A DNA stretch of 64,000 nt from Paenibacillus sp. FSL R5-0341 (GTDB taxonomy: Bacteria > Bacillota > Bacilli > Paenibacillales > Paenibacillaceae): positions 5,394,001 to 5,458,000 of the forward strand of contig NZ_CP150241.1 in NCBI RefSeq assembly GCF_037975235.1, read 5' to 3'. Each line of letters opens with the position of its first letter. Position 1 is the stretch's first letter. Positions 1 to 8,374 of this stretch are shown in pieces. The notes under the pieces were generated by a model. The model was not told the DNA's origin. It searched no databases and saw nothing but the letters and a program-made list of their open reading frames with translations. Both the position numbers and the translations under genes were made by a program.

Positions 1-60
1 AAATCAACAGGACATATAACCTGCCGTCTGTATATAGGACCTTATTCAAAACATAGGACA

Positions 61-91
61 AAAAAAGCGCCAACCGCATAGGTTTGCGCAC
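61..91 (-). terminator. Intrinsic terminator of the 31-aa ORF
   Basis: Read on the minus strand, a GCGCAAACC arm pairs with GGTTGGCGC around a 5-nt loop (one A-G mismatch) and is followed by a run of T. It lies 12 bases beyond the stop of the small minus-strand ORF at 103-198, which supports that ORF being transcribed. Confidence 0.6.
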
Positions 92-102
92 TAGATATTC
101 CA

Positions 103-198
103 TTAATAACTCCGCCAGTCCTCTTCCTCAGAGCGTACCAGCGAGGCACGTATCACATATACAAAAGCACAGACCAGGATTCCGGTGACAAGACTCAT
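103..198 (-). CDS. 31-residue single-pass membrane protein, unknown function
   Basis: This minus-strand ORF encodes a 31-residue peptide with a hydrophobic first half (SLVTGILVCAFVYVI) and a charged tail rich in Glu, Asp and Arg (RSEEEDWRSY), so a single membrane span with a soluble tail is expected. A GGAG Shine-Dalgarno sits 8 bases before the ATG at 198, and an intrinsic terminator follows the stop. It lies divergently from ylbJ, a sporulation gene, so a small sporulation role is possible but only inferred. I recognise no family. The ATG at 204 is an alternative start that would add two residues but lies too close to the Shine-Dalgarno. Confidence 0.45.
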   Translation of the reverse strand: MSLVTGILVCAFVYVIRASLVRSEEEDWRSY

Positions 199-300
199 GA
201 TCATCACTCCATCCGAATTGAATTCCACCTTGGAGACAATTAGGTGACGTTCAGGCGTTTTTCTCATTTTAGCACACATCACTTAAAAACACAGCCACTT

Positions 301-316
301 TTGCAAGCGCTTTCTA
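301..316 (+). promoter_or_regulatory. Near-consensus cre (CcpA) site upstream of ylbJ
   Basis: The 16 bases match the catabolite-responsive-element consensus WTGNNARCGNWWWCAW at every informative position except one (T in place of the A near the end). It lies 105 bp before the ylbJ start, and a TATAAT-like hexamer follows at 319-324. Binding by CcpA is inferred only. Confidence 0.35.
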
Positions 317-420
317 CTTATAATTTTGTACTGTTTGTCCGCTTTTTTTCATATATTGATGGCAAAAGCGCCACCGACTACTGCACACCGACCATTCCAA
401 AAAATAAAGGAGAGGAATTC

Positions 421-1671
421 ATGGCTGCTCCACAACGACTCACCCATGTCCTGGTCACACTCGCTCTCCTGCTCCTTTGTGTGTTAATGGTCTTGTTCCC
501 AGCGGAAACCTGGCACGCAGGTGTACGCGGACTGTCCATCTGGTGGGACGTACTGTTTCCCTCCCTTTTTCCTTTTTTGGTGCTGTCCGAGCTGCTGCTC
601 GGCTTCGGCATTGTTCATTTTTTGGGCACCTTGCTGAATCCATTAATGCGTCCATTGTTTCGTGTTCCGGGAAGCGGTGGTTTCGTATTTGCCGTAAGCT
701 GTGCATCCGGTTATCCTACAGGGGCTAAACTGACCGCCCAGTTATGGGAACAAAAGCTGGTTACCCGGGAAGAAGGAGAACGGCTCGTTGCCTTCACCAC
801 ATCATCCGATCCAATCTTCATGATTGGAGCGGTATCGGTTGGCTTCTTCCACAATGTCGCCATTGCGCCAATATTGGTTGCGAGCCATTACGCTGCTGCT
901 TTTCTGGTGGGTGTGCTCATGCGTTTCCACGGGGGTACAGCGAAAGGCTCACCGACAGACATCTCTTCTCCATCTCCAGCAGAGAAGATACATCGAAACA
1001 GACTGGTTCGTGCCATCTATGCGATGCATGAAGCAAGAAAGGCTGACGGACGGGCATTTGGTGAACTGTTGCGCCAGGCAGTCTCCTCATCCCTTCGCCT
1101 TATTATTATCGTAGGGGGGCTGGTTGTATTCTTCTCGGTCATGATGGAGTTACTTGTGCAGACCGGTTGGCTTGGCGGATTGTACGGGATTACCGAGCAA
1201 TTGCTACGGCATAGCGGATTGCCTCCATCCTTATCTCCTAGCTTGGTTGGTGGGCTATTTGAAGTAACGCTGGGGAACAAAGAGGCTGGGAGTGCCGGGA
1301 CATCCATCCCTCTCGTCTATAAGGTAGCGGCTGCTGCCTTTGTTCTCTCCTGGGGCGGATTATCCGTACATGCGCAGATTATGAGTGTCCTTAGCAACAC
1401 CCCCATGAGATATGGTCCCTTTCTATTTGCCAGAGCCATTCATGCGTTAATCGCACCTGTATTAGTCCTGCTGTTGTGGACACCCATGATGGGGCGTTCT
1501 TCTTTCCCCGTTCTCATGGAGCCTGGTTTCATCCCATCATTATCGACGTATACACCGGACTGGAGACTGATCTTCCTCTCGGGAATGATTGTTTTTGCAA
1601 GCCTCATCGTGTTGTTGCTCATCTTAGCGATATTAAGTTCTCTACTCCTGCCAAGACATGCGAAAAAATAA
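421..1671 (+). CDS. ylbJ: Sporulation membrane protein YlbJ (SpoVV), DPA transport
   Basis: This 416-residue polytopic membrane protein matches YlbJ/SpoVV, which moves dipicolinic acid out of the mother cell toward the forespore during sporulation. Family hallmarks visible are the WWDVLFPSLFPF stretch near residue 40 and the SCASGYPTGAK loop near residue 90, with about eight to ten hydrophobic segments. The ORF is open from 244, but ATG 421 is preceded by AAAGGAGAGG and begins at the usual YlbJ N terminus, so the upstream 59 codons were rejected. It stands alone, followed by nadK on the same strand. A cre-like site lies upstream; no clear SigE promoter could be read. Confidence 0.93.
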   Translation: MAAPQRLTHVLVTLALLLLCVLMVLFPAETWHAGVRGLSIWWDVLFPSLFPFLVLSELLLGFGIVHFLGTLLNPLMRPLFRVPGSGGFVFAVSCASGYPTGAKLTAQLWEQKLVTREEGERLVAFTTSSDPIFMIGAVSVGFFHNVAIAPILVASHYAAAFLVGVLMRFHGGTAKGSPTDISSPSPAEKIHRNRLVRAIYAMHEARKADGRAFGELLRQAVSSSLRLIIIVGGLVVFFSVMMELLVQTGWLGGLYGITEQLLRHSGLPPSLSPSLVGGLFEVTLGNKEAGSAGTSIPLVYKVAAAAFVLSWGGLSVHAQIMSVLSNTPMRYGPFLFARAIHALIAPVLVLLLWTPMMGRSSFPVLMEPGFIPSLSTYTPDWRLIFLSGMIVFASLIVLLLILAILSSLLLPRHAKK

Positions 1672-1775
1672 GACCACTATTCATCTATATTTCACTGAAT
1701 ATGCTTCCAAACGTTGTGTTCTTCCGCGGAATTGATTATCATCGGTAGTATAATGACCACAAAGGAGCTTTCATC

Positions 1776-2579
1776 TTGAGATACTATGTTCAAGACCGCG
1801 GAGACCAGTTATCGATTGATCTCAGTCAGCAGTTTCATGCGCTGGCGAAGGAAGAAGGGTTCAAGCTGGATGCAGAATCGCCGGAGATTGTCATCTCCAT
1901 CGGGGGCGATGGTACGATGCTACAGGCATTTCACAATTTCATCGACCGCATTCCGGATATTGCTTTTGTTGGGGTTCATACAGGCCATCTCGGCTTTTAC
2001 GCCGATTGGAAGAAGGAAGAATTACGGGAATTAGTTCGGCTGATGAGTGGCAAGGGAGATCCGGAGCGTCTCAAACCACGTATTGTACAATATCCACTCT
2101 TGGAGCTTGAAATTCGTAAAAAGTCGGGGAATTCCTCTTACATCGCCCTTAATGAATTTACGTTAAAAGGTGTAGACGGTACCGTCGTGGCTCAGGTCGA
2201 TATTAACGATGTAACATTTGAAATGTTCCGTGGGGATGGCATCTGTGTATCCACGCCATCAGGCAGCACGGCATACAACAAAGCCCTCGGCGGTGCTATG
2301 GTGCATCCAACCATCGAGGCGATTCAGATTGCGGAGATTGCATCGATTAATAACCGGGTCTATCGGACACTTGGTTCACCGGTTATTCTGCCCAAGCATC
2401 ATCATTGTGATATTTTCTCGCGCAAGGATCAGCGGTTATTGATGACGATTGATCATGTGAACGTGATGGTGGAGGATCTGATCTCCGTCCGTTGTCAGGT
2501 ATCCAGCCACAAGGTCAGTTTCGCGCGTTTCCGTCCTTATCCATTCTGGAACCGGGTTCGCACGGCATTTCTTGACTAA
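1776..2579 (+). CDS. nadK: NAD kinase
   Basis: This cytoplasmic enzyme phosphorylates NAD to NADP. The 267 residues match the usual Bacillales length. The GGDGT motif with its catalytic aspartate is at residues 43-47, followed by the NEFTLKG substrate loop near residue 127 and the glycine- and serine-rich TPSGSTAYNKALGG nucleotide site near residue 165. The start is TTG at 1776 with AAAGGAG eight bases before it; no closer ATG fits the family N terminus. It follows ylbJ by about 100 bp and ends at a terminator shared with the convergent yutD. NADPH supply links it by function to the zwf/gnd genes further on. Confidence 0.95.
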   Translation: MRYYVQDRGDQLSIDLSQQFHALAKEEGFKLDAESPEIVISIGGDGTMLQAFHNFIDRIPDIAFVGVHTGHLGFYADWKKEELRELVRLMSGKGDPERLKPRIVQYPLLELEIRKKSGNSSYIALNEFTLKGVDGTVVAQVDINDVTFEMFRGDGICVSTPSGSTAYNKALGGAMVHPTIEAIQIAEIASINNRVYRTLGSPVILPKHHHCDIFSRKDQRLLMTIDHVNVMVEDLISVRCQVSSHKVSFARFRPYPFWNRVRTAFLD

Positions 2580-2591
2580 AATACGAACACA

Positions 2592-2626
2592 AAAAAAAGC
2601 GGTCCTTCTCAGGAACCGCTTTTTGC
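2592..2626. terminator. Bidirectional terminator between nadK and yutD
   Basis: The arms AAAAAGCGGT and ACCGCTTTTT flank a short loop with an inner CCT/AGG pairing. A-run and T-run on the two sides make it work in both directions. The TGA stop of yutD (2609-2611) lies inside the hairpin. Confidence 0.8.
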
Positions 2627-3046
2627 TTTGGCTTGAGGCTGATCCTTGCTCTTCTGAAGCACAAAGTACGCACAGCCAAAGTTACAATATTCATTGATAT
2701 AATCCACAATACTGGCAATCGTGGAATCCTTCGTCGCTTTTGGATGGTTATCGCGGTAAAAACCTTTTAACCTTAACTGGCTATAACCCCAGTCCCCGAT
2801 AATATAATCATAACGCTCCAGCACTTCACTGTAACGATCACGGAAGACCTCTGGGTTCCAGCCCTCTTTGTGGTTCTGGACGATTTCATAATTTTTGCCG
2901 CCGATCTGTACAATGACCGGTTCTTTGGGCTTTTCCTCAACTGACTCAACAACCGATTCCTGAACCGGCTCCTGGATCTGTCCCTGAAGCTGGTCCTGAA
3001 TCTGTTCTGTGATTTTTTCTTCTTCCAATCCGGTTTCCTCCATCAC
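2609..3046 (-). CDS. yutD: YutD family protein (DUF1027)
   Basis: The C-terminal two thirds (from about residue 45, VIVQIGGKNYEIV) match the small YutD/DUF1027 family, whose function is not settled; conserved features here are the YDYIIGDWGYSQLRLKGF core and the CNFGCAYF cysteine pair. The first 45 residues are a low-complexity Gln/Glu/Val-rich extension not typical of the family. GTG 3046 overlaps the lipA stop by four bases (GTGA), with ATG 3043 immediately after as an alternative start, so the two genes are translationally coupled. In Bacillus yutD also sits near lipA. Its stop codon falls inside the shared terminator hairpin. Confidence 0.85.
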   Translation of the reverse strand: MMEETGLEEEKITEQIQDQLQGQIQEPVQESVVESVEEKPKEPVIVQIGGKNYEIVQNHKEGWNPEVFRDRYSEVLERYDYIIGDWGYSQLRLKGFYRDNHPKATKDSTIASIVDYINEYCNFGCAYFVLQKSKDQPQAKAKSGS

Positions 3047-3942
3047 GCGTGTGTTGCCGCCTGTTCAGCATGTTTGGTAGCCGATTTCACCTGTTCATGC
3101 GCATGGTAGGAGCTGCGTACCATCGGACCGGACTCGACGTGGCTGAACCCACGTTTTAATCCTTCCTGTTTCAATGCAGCAAACTCCTCTGGCGGATAAT
3201 ACTTTTCAACATACAGATGTTTCTCCGATGGCTGCAAATATTGACCAATCGTCATAATATCGCAGTTCACCGCACGAAGATCATCCATCGTCAATAAAAT
3301 TTCATTATATTCCTCACCTACACCAAGCATAATGCTTGATTTCGTTGGGATGTTAGGTTGCATTTCTTTGGCACGAGCAAGTAATTCCAGTGAACGTTTA
3401 TATTTCGCCTTGGCGCGCACTTTGTCTGACAACCGCTCTACCGTCTCAATATTATGATTCAGAATGTCCGGTTTGGCATCCATTACAATCTGCAAAGATT
3501 CCCGATCGCCCAGAAAATCTGGAATGAGTACTTCAACGCTGCACAATGGCAACCGCCGCCGTACGGCCTTTACCGTCTCTGCAAAGATCGTAGCTCCCCC
3601 GTCCTTCAGGTCGTCACGGGCTACACTTGTAATTACGCAGTGTTGCAGATTCATCTGCTCTGCTGCTTCCGCCACACGTTCTGGTTCCTGCAAATCAAGC
3701 TCCGTTGGCAAGCCTGTGTTCACCGCGCAAAAACGGCATGCCCTTGTGCATATGTCGCCCAAAATCATAAAAGTGGCCGTTCGATTGGCCCAGCATTCAT
3801 AAATATTCGGACACCGTGCTTCCTCACATACCGTATGCAGCGTTTTGGAACGCATCATCGTTTTCATTTCCTGATAGTTATCGCCGGTTGTCAATTTGAT
3901 CCGAATCCAATCCGGTTTCGGTTCTTTAACACGTTTAGCCAA
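3043..3942 (-). CDS. lipA: Lipoyl synthase
   Basis: This radical-SAM enzyme inserts two sulfur atoms into octanoyl groups on lipoyl domains of 2-oxoacid dehydrogenases and GcvH. From TTG 3942 the protein is 299 residues, the family length. C39, C44 and C50 (CEEARCPNIYEC) bind the auxiliary cluster, C65, C69 and C72 (CTRACRFC) bind the radical-SAM cluster, and the RSSYHA serine motif lies near the C terminus. The frame stays open to 4092, but AGAAGG precedes TTG 3942 at normal spacing and the upstream 50 codons do not look like LipA. It is first in an operon with yutD and divergent from the M23 gene. Confidence 0.95.
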   Translation of the reverse strand: MAKRVKEPKPDWIRIKLTTGDNYQEMKTMMRSKTLHTVCEEARCPNIYECWANRTATFMILGDICTRACRFCAVNTGLPTELDLQEPERVAEAAEQMNLQHCVITSVARDDLKDGGATIFAETVKAVRRRLPLCSVEVLIPDFLGDRESLQIVMDAKPDILNHNIETVERLSDKVRAKAKYKRSLELLARAKEMQPNIPTKSSIMLGVGEEYNEILLTMDDLRAVNCDIMTIGQYLQPSEKHLYVEKYYPPEEFAALKQEGLKRGFSHVESGPMVRSSYHAHEQVKSATKHAEQAATHA

Positions 3943-4182
3943 TGCATAAACCTTCTTTCTACTGAAGTTAGGCTGTTGCTCGGAACATATTATACCATGA
4001 AAGCGTTGGAAAAACTCCCATTTGTCACATCTTGTGCATTCATGCCCGATATGGACAATTTGCATCATTCGATTCATCCCAAGTGCTGACATGGATAAAA
4101 TGAGAACTTTTGAAGAACGCTAACCTTTAGCTTGGTTCATCGGGTACCTTGTATCATTTTAATGGAAAGGGGCTGCTTCCCA

Positions 4183-5253
4183 GTGCAACAACGCTTGACC
4201 TTCAGGCACACGTACCGCTTTTGGATCAAAACATTACTTGCAGGTACTCTGCTTCTCCCATTCTTGCCTGTTGAAGTTTACGGTGAACCCGCCCAGGCCG
4301 CTCCCAAACCACAGGCAGCTGAGCTAAAGCCCGCAGAAATCTTCGCTGCACGTCGCCATTTATATGAGAGCATCGGTCAGATGACTCAGATTCCCTGGTA
4401 CAGGCTGGCCGCCATTGATCAGTATGAACGTACGATTACCCGTGCACACCCGAAGGATCGCAAGCATCCGGAGCGGCTCACAGGTGTCTTCATGACCTCT
4501 CCGGCCTGGAGAGGATGGCTAAATCCGGATGAGACGGATCAACATCCGGAATCCATTCTTTTTTTCAAAGGATATGGGCGTGATGGTTCAGGAGACGGTT
4601 TAGCGGATGCTAACAATGATCAGGATGTGCTGTACAGTATGGCTTCTGTTATTCAGGGTTACGGGAACAAGCAAGAAGACTTCAACATTGCCTTGTGGGA
4701 ATATTATCACAACTCCCGTGCTGTACAACGGATACAGCAATTCGCGAAGTTATATGAGCATTTTGACAATCTGGATCTGTTTGGACATGCCTTTCCGGTC
4801 CCACTTGGAACCAATTACTCCTATCGCAGCACCTGGGGTACCAAACGAAGCTGGGGTGGCTATCGCATTCATGAGGGAACGGATATCTTCGCTCCGCATG
4901 GCCTACCTGTGCGCAGCACCTGTTACGGGGTCGTGGAGATCAAAGGCTGGAACCCGTTTGGCGGCTGGCGCATCGGAATTCGGGATTTGAACAACCATTA
5001 TCACTATTACGCCCACCTCTCTGGTTTTGACAAGAGCGCACGCATCGGTGAAGTGGTTATTCCCGGTCAGGTCGTAGGTTGGGTTGGCAGTTCGGGTTAC
5101 GGGAAACCTGGGACACAGGGCAAATTCCCTCCGCATCTGCACTATGGGATCTACCGGGACAGCGGACTGCACGAGTGGTCGTTCGACCCTTATCCACAGC
5201 TGAAACATTGGGAACAAGATGAACGCAAACAGAAGAAGAATAAGAGCAAGTGA
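4183..5253 (+). CDS. Secreted M23 family metallopeptidase (LytM type)
   Basis: This is a predicted peptidoglycan endopeptidase outside the membrane. A signal peptide (basic N terminus, hydrophobic LLAGTLLLPFLPVEV, then a VYG-like cleavage region) is followed by a family-specific domain and a C-terminal LytM domain with HEGTD (HxxxD) and HLHYG (HxH) zinc motifs; a further His in YYAHL is present. GTG 4183 is preceded by GGAAAGGGG with about 10-bp spacing, so it was preferred to ATG 4162 or GTG 4132. About 356 residues. It is monocistronic, divergent from lipA and convergent with yunB. A role in spore or envelope wall turnover is likely but not shown. Confidence 0.88.
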   Translation: MQQRLTFRHTYRFWIKTLLAGTLLLPFLPVEVYGEPAQAAPKPQAAELKPAEIFAARRHLYESIGQMTQIPWYRLAAIDQYERTITRAHPKDRKHPERLTGVFMTSPAWRGWLNPDETDQHPESILFFKGYGRDGSGDGLADANNDQDVLYSMASVIQGYGNKQEDFNIALWEYYHNSRAVQRIQQFAKLYEHFDNLDLFGHAFPVPLGTNYSYRSTWGTKRSWGGYRIHEGTDIFAPHGLPVRSTCYGVVEIKGWNPFGGWRIGIRDLNNHYHYYAHLSGFDKSARIGEVVIPGQVVGWVGSSGYGKPGTQGKFPPHLHYGIYRDSGLHEWSFDPYPQLKHWEQDERKQKKNKSK

Positions 5254-5372
5254 GTCGAGAATATACTCAGTAAGTGGAAGCACTTTGGAGTACACCGCTT
5301 AATTCAATCCAAGTCTATAATTTGGCGGAATTAAGTGGATTCTCTTCGGCTTAGAGTGCAATATCCATTCGA

Positions 5373-5404
5373 AAAAGGGACCTCTTCAATAGAGGTCCCT
5401 TTCT
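5373..5404. terminator. Bidirectional terminator between the M23 gene and yunB
   Basis: A perfect AAAGGGACCTCT/AGAGGTCCCTTT stem around a 5-nt loop, flanked by A and T runs, lies between the two convergent genes. Confidence 0.85.
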
Positions 5405-5431
5405 TTGCTATGAGCTAGAAATGGGTGTGAT

Positions 5432-6307
5432 TCACGGCTGCGCGTCCTTATTAGGCTGCACTCCGCCATTGATATCAGGCAAATCTGGCTCAAATTCAAG
5501 CTCGCCCTCTTGCAAATGGTTTGACGGCGCCTGTTGCTGGTTCTGGCTTGGGGGATTCGTCGTCACTCCATTCCCGCTTGATACACCCGTATGACCTGAT
5601 GGCAGCGCTATAGCCGGTGCATTACTGCCGTTACTGCCTACCGGCTTGCCCTGATTATCGTAATAATACATGGGCACATCCCCGACAACCAGAAGGTAAG
5701 AAATCGGGATTTCCGTATCAACCGTTTCGGGCTCCATATCGAAGGGCACCACGACCGCGACCTCAGCAATGATGTGAATGTACACTTCCACCAAGATCAT
5801 GTTAATGCCTGCATTTTGCTGACGGGTGTTCAGGTCCACTTTGACAGCTCCTTGAGGTTCAATACGAACCGGTATACTCGGGCCAAATGAAGCCATCACC
5901 GGACTGCCCAGCGCCTGCCCCAGCGGTATCTTTTCTTTTAACATGTGTACATTCTGAAGCGTGGATTGCACGATATTCATCGTACTTGCGGTGATTCGCA
6001 TATGCTCATTGTAGTTCAGCATGAAACCGGACACTTTCCCGGCGGTATCCGTCTTCCAGTCAATCAGCCCTTCGTTGGTTTTGCCGTCTGCCACCTGTGC
6101 TGTAATCGCCTTGTTGATCGCTTCGGTCGCAATCTGCTTCACTCTGATCTTGGCCAAGTGCATAATAGGAGGCTTCATTTTCTTATCTACATAGGCAAAA
6201 CCCTGCATTAAACAAAACGCTGTCACCAATAAAATGATCAACCACATTTTACGCTTGCCGCTTGGCGGCTTACGGCGTCTCCGGCTTCGCCATCTTCTTC
6301 TCATCAT
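5432..6307 (-). CDS. yunB: Sporulation protein YunB
   Basis: The protein has a very basic N terminus (RRRWRSRRRRKPP), one membrane span near residues 22-40 and an extracytoplasmic domain that matches YunB, a mother-cell sporulation protein needed for normal spore formation. Conserved family stretches include IRVKQIATEAINKAI, the IPLGQALGSP region and PISYLLVVGDVP. At 291 residues it is longer than Bacillus YunB because of a Pro/Ser/Gln-rich C-terminal tail after about residue 220. GGGGAGGG precedes the start. Monocistronic, convergent with the M23 gene. Start could be either of two adjacent ATGs. Confidence 0.88.
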   Translation of the reverse strand: MMRRRWRSRRRRKPPSGKRKMWLIILLVTAFCLMQGFAYVDKKMKPPIMHLAKIRVKQIATEAINKAITAQVADGKTNEGLIDWKTDTAGKVSGFMLNYNEHMRITASTMNIVQSTLQNVHMLKEKIPLGQALGSPVMASFGPSIPVRIEPQGAVKVDLNTRQQNAGINMILVEVYIHIIAEVAVVVPFDMEPETVDTEIPISYLLVVGDVPMYYYDNQGKPVGSNGSNAPAIALPSGHTGVSSGNGVTTNPPSQNQQQAPSNHLQEGELEFEPDLPDINGGVQPNKDAQP

Positions 6308-6484
6308 CGAAGTGTCCCTCCCCTGCGGGATGAGCTATAGGCTATATGTTAACCTTATGCACCGTTGTCCTGAAAAAGAAGGACAGTACATGGACACTGG
6401 ACAGAAAGTAACAACAACATGAAAGGGACAAGTACTCCTCTTTGGCTAACCTAACCGGAAATCGGAAACTACATAAAATAGAGA

Positions 6485-6528
6485 TAAAAAAACCTCCCGC
6501 CCGCAGATTAATCTGCAAGGCGAGAGGC
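6485..6528 (-). terminator. Terminator of the transaldolase gene
   Basis: On the minus strand CCTCTCGCC and GCAGATT arms fold with AATCTGC and GCGGGAGG, followed by seven T. It lies about 45 bp after the transaldolase stop. Confidence 0.8.
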
Positions 6529-6571
6529 ATTATGTTCAGACCACCAAAAAACTCAGGCAACGTCTATCCTT

Positions 6572-7216
6572 TTATTTCGGAACAGATTCCCAATCTTTCA
6601 GGAAACGTTCAATGCCGCTGTCCGTAAGTGGATGTTTCCAAAGTGTCGGCAGAAGCGAACCCGGAATGGTGGCAATGTGCGCACCGGAAAGGGCTGCATC
6701 CTCTACATGTTTGATATTGCGAATGCTTGCTGCGATAATCTCGGAAGGCAGATCATACATGTCCAGAATCAGACGCAGATCACGAATCAGTTTCATACCA
6801 TCCACCGCAATATCATCCAAGCGCCCAACGAATGGACTGATGTAGGTTGCACCGGCTTTCGCCGCCATCAGGCCCTGTGCTGCGGAGAAGATCAGCGTTA
6901 CATTGGTTTTGATCCCTTTTTGCGTTAACTCATGACAAGCATATAACCCATCTTCGGTCATCGGCAATTTAATGACTACATTCGGTGCCCATTCTGCAAT
7001 CTCATAAGCTTCCTTCAACATATCCTCGGCTTTAAGACCGATAACTTCAGCACTGACCGGGCCTTTAACAACGCCACAGATCTCCTGAATGACTTCTTTA
7101 AATACGCGACCTTCTTTGGCAATCAAAGACGGGTTGGTCGTGACTCCATCCACCAGACCCAGACGTTCGATCCGTTTGATTTCTTCCACATTCCCTGTAT
7201 CCAAGAAAAATTTCAT
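6572..7216 (-). CDS. tal: Small transaldolase / fructose-6-phosphate aldolase
   Basis: A 214-residue single TIM-barrel protein of the short (class III) transaldolase group, which shares its fold with fructose-6-phosphate aldolase. Motifs are the N-terminal FFLDTGN, GVTTNPSLIAKEG and the Schiff-base lysine K83 in VVIKLPMTEDG, plus the NVTLIFSAAQ and ISPFVGRLDD strands. The assay activity (transaldolase or aldolase) cannot be told from sequence alone. GGAGGTAACATATC precedes the ATG. It follows gnd by 88 bp on the same strand and lies near zwf, which fits the non-oxidative pentose phosphate branch. Confidence 0.92.
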   Translation of the reverse strand: MKFFLDTGNVEEIKRIERLGLVDGVTTNPSLIAKEGRVFKEVIQEICGVVKGPVSAEVIGLKAEDMLKEAYEIAEWAPNVVIKLPMTEDGLYACHELTQKGIKTNVTLIFSAAQGLMAAKAGATYISPFVGRLDDIAVDGMKLIRDLRLILDMYDLPSEIIAASIRNIKHVEDAALSGAHIATIPGSLLPTLWKHPLTDSGIERFLKDWESVPK

Positions 7217-7304
7217 GATATGTTACCTCCACTTGATGAATTCGTATAAACACGATATAAGTCATTACCCGATGTTCATCATATGTTAACAGTTATATAT
7301 AAAA

Positions 7305-8198
7305 TTAATTTTTCTCTACAGCGTGACCGCCAAATTCGTTACGTAATGCTGCTACCACTTTACCTGTGAATGTATCTGTCTCCAGGGAACGATAACGCAT
7401 CAGCAAGGACAAAGCGATAACTGGTGTAGCCGTTTGAAGGTCAAATGCCGTTTCTACCGTCCAACGTCCTTCGCCAGAAGAGTGCATTACGCCTTTAATT
7501 TCATCAAGGTTCGCATCTTTGGAGAAGGCACGTTCTGTCAGCTCCATCAACCAAGAGCGGATAACGGAACCGTTGTTCCATACGCGAGCCACTTGTTCGA
7601 AGTCGAAATCAAATCCACTTTTCTCCAATACGTCAAAACCTTCACCGATGGATGCCATCATACCGTACTCGATACCATTGTGAACCATTTTGAGGAAATG
7701 ACCGCTGCCCGCTTTACCTGCATACAGGTAGCCGTTCTCTACGGAAGTGTCTTTGAATACCGGTTCAACGATTGCCCAAGCTTCCGGGTCTCCACCGATC
7801 ATATAACATGCGCCATTACGTGCGCCTTCCATACCGCCAGATGTACCTGCATCCATGTAGTGAATGCCCTTAGTTTTCATCTCTTCGTAGCGACGGATGG
7901 ATTCTTTGTAGTGGGAGTTACCCGCTTCAATAATGATGTCGCCTTTGGAAAGCAATGGACTAACTTCAGCCAATACAGCGTCTACCACGTTGTGAGGAAC
8001 CATGATCCACAATACACGTGGGGATTCGAGCGAAGCCACCATCTCAGCGTAAGAAGATACGCCTTCAGCGCCGTATTCTTTCATTTCTTTTACTGCTTCA
8101 GCGTTCAGGTCAAAAGCAACCACTTCGTGTTTGTGATCAATCAGGTTTCTACCCAAGTTCAATCCCATTTTTCCTAATCCGACAAGTCCAAGTTTCAT
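7305..8198 (-). CDS. gnd: 6-phosphogluconate dehydrogenase, short decarboxylating type
   Basis: This enzyme oxidises 6-phosphogluconate to ribulose 5-phosphate. The 297-residue length marks the short form (YqeC/GndA-like), which in known members often prefers NAD; coenzyme use here is an inference. The GLVGLGKMGLNLG Rossmann motif starts the protein, SGGMEGARNG is the substrate loop near residue 120, and KMVHNGIEYG near residue 175 carries the catalytic Lys and the active-site His-Asn. The AGGAGG-like Shine-Dalgarno (AGGAGGATTTTG) precedes ATG 8198. The upstream 537 bp is unusually long and holds a hairpin repeat. It sits between zwf and the transaldolase on the same strand. Confidence 0.93.
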   Translation of the reverse strand: MKLGLVGLGKMGLNLGRNLIDHKHEVVAFDLNAEAVKEMKEYGAEGVSSYAEMVASLESPRVLWIMVPHNVVDAVLAEVSPLLSKGDIIIEAGNSHYKESIRRYEEMKTKGIHYMDAGTSGGMEGARNGACYMIGGDPEAWAIVEPVFKDTSVENGYLYAGKAGSGHFLKMVHNGIEYGMMASIGEGFDVLEKSGFDFDFEQVARVWNNGSVIRSWLMELTERAFSKDANLDEIKGVMHSSGEGRWTVETAFDLQTATPVIALSLLMRYRSLETDTFTGKVVAALRNEFGGHAVEKN

Positions 8199-8308
8199 TT
8201 CAAAATCCTCCTGTTATGAACAATGTTTAATTTTCATTTGCGTTCAAAATTAAAAATAAGTGCTTAACGTTTGGAGAAGTAACCGTTCCGGTCACGAATC
8301 GTTCTTTT

Positions 8309-8374
8309 GATCGCTGTTATCCCCAGATTTTTTGAATCTCCTATATTAGGAGAAAATCCGGGGATAAAGGCGAA
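8309..8374. repeat. Dispersed hairpin repeat, copy A
   Basis: The left arm GATCGCTGTTATCCCC is followed, after a variable loop, by GGGGATAAAGGCGAA, giving a long imperfect stem (TCGC..TTATCCCC pairing with GGGGATAA..GCGA). The first 27 bases are identical to the copy at 39384-39447. It lies in the gnd-zwf gap. It contains no ORF and no T-tract. Confidence 0.75.

Noticed and set aside
3454..4089. Long plus-strand ORF opposite lipA
   Set aside because: Shadow frame of a certain gene, with no ribosome site and a Cys/His/Arg-rich composition.
3943..4092. Fifty-codon N-terminal extension of lipA up to 4092
   Set aside because: No family similarity and no ribosome site at 4092, while TTG 3942 has AGAAGG at normal spacing and gives the usual LipA N terminus.
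7434..8177. 247-codon plus-strand ORF opposite gnd
   Set aside because: Mirror frame of a conserved enzyme; Phe/His-rich translation, no ribosome site, no family match.
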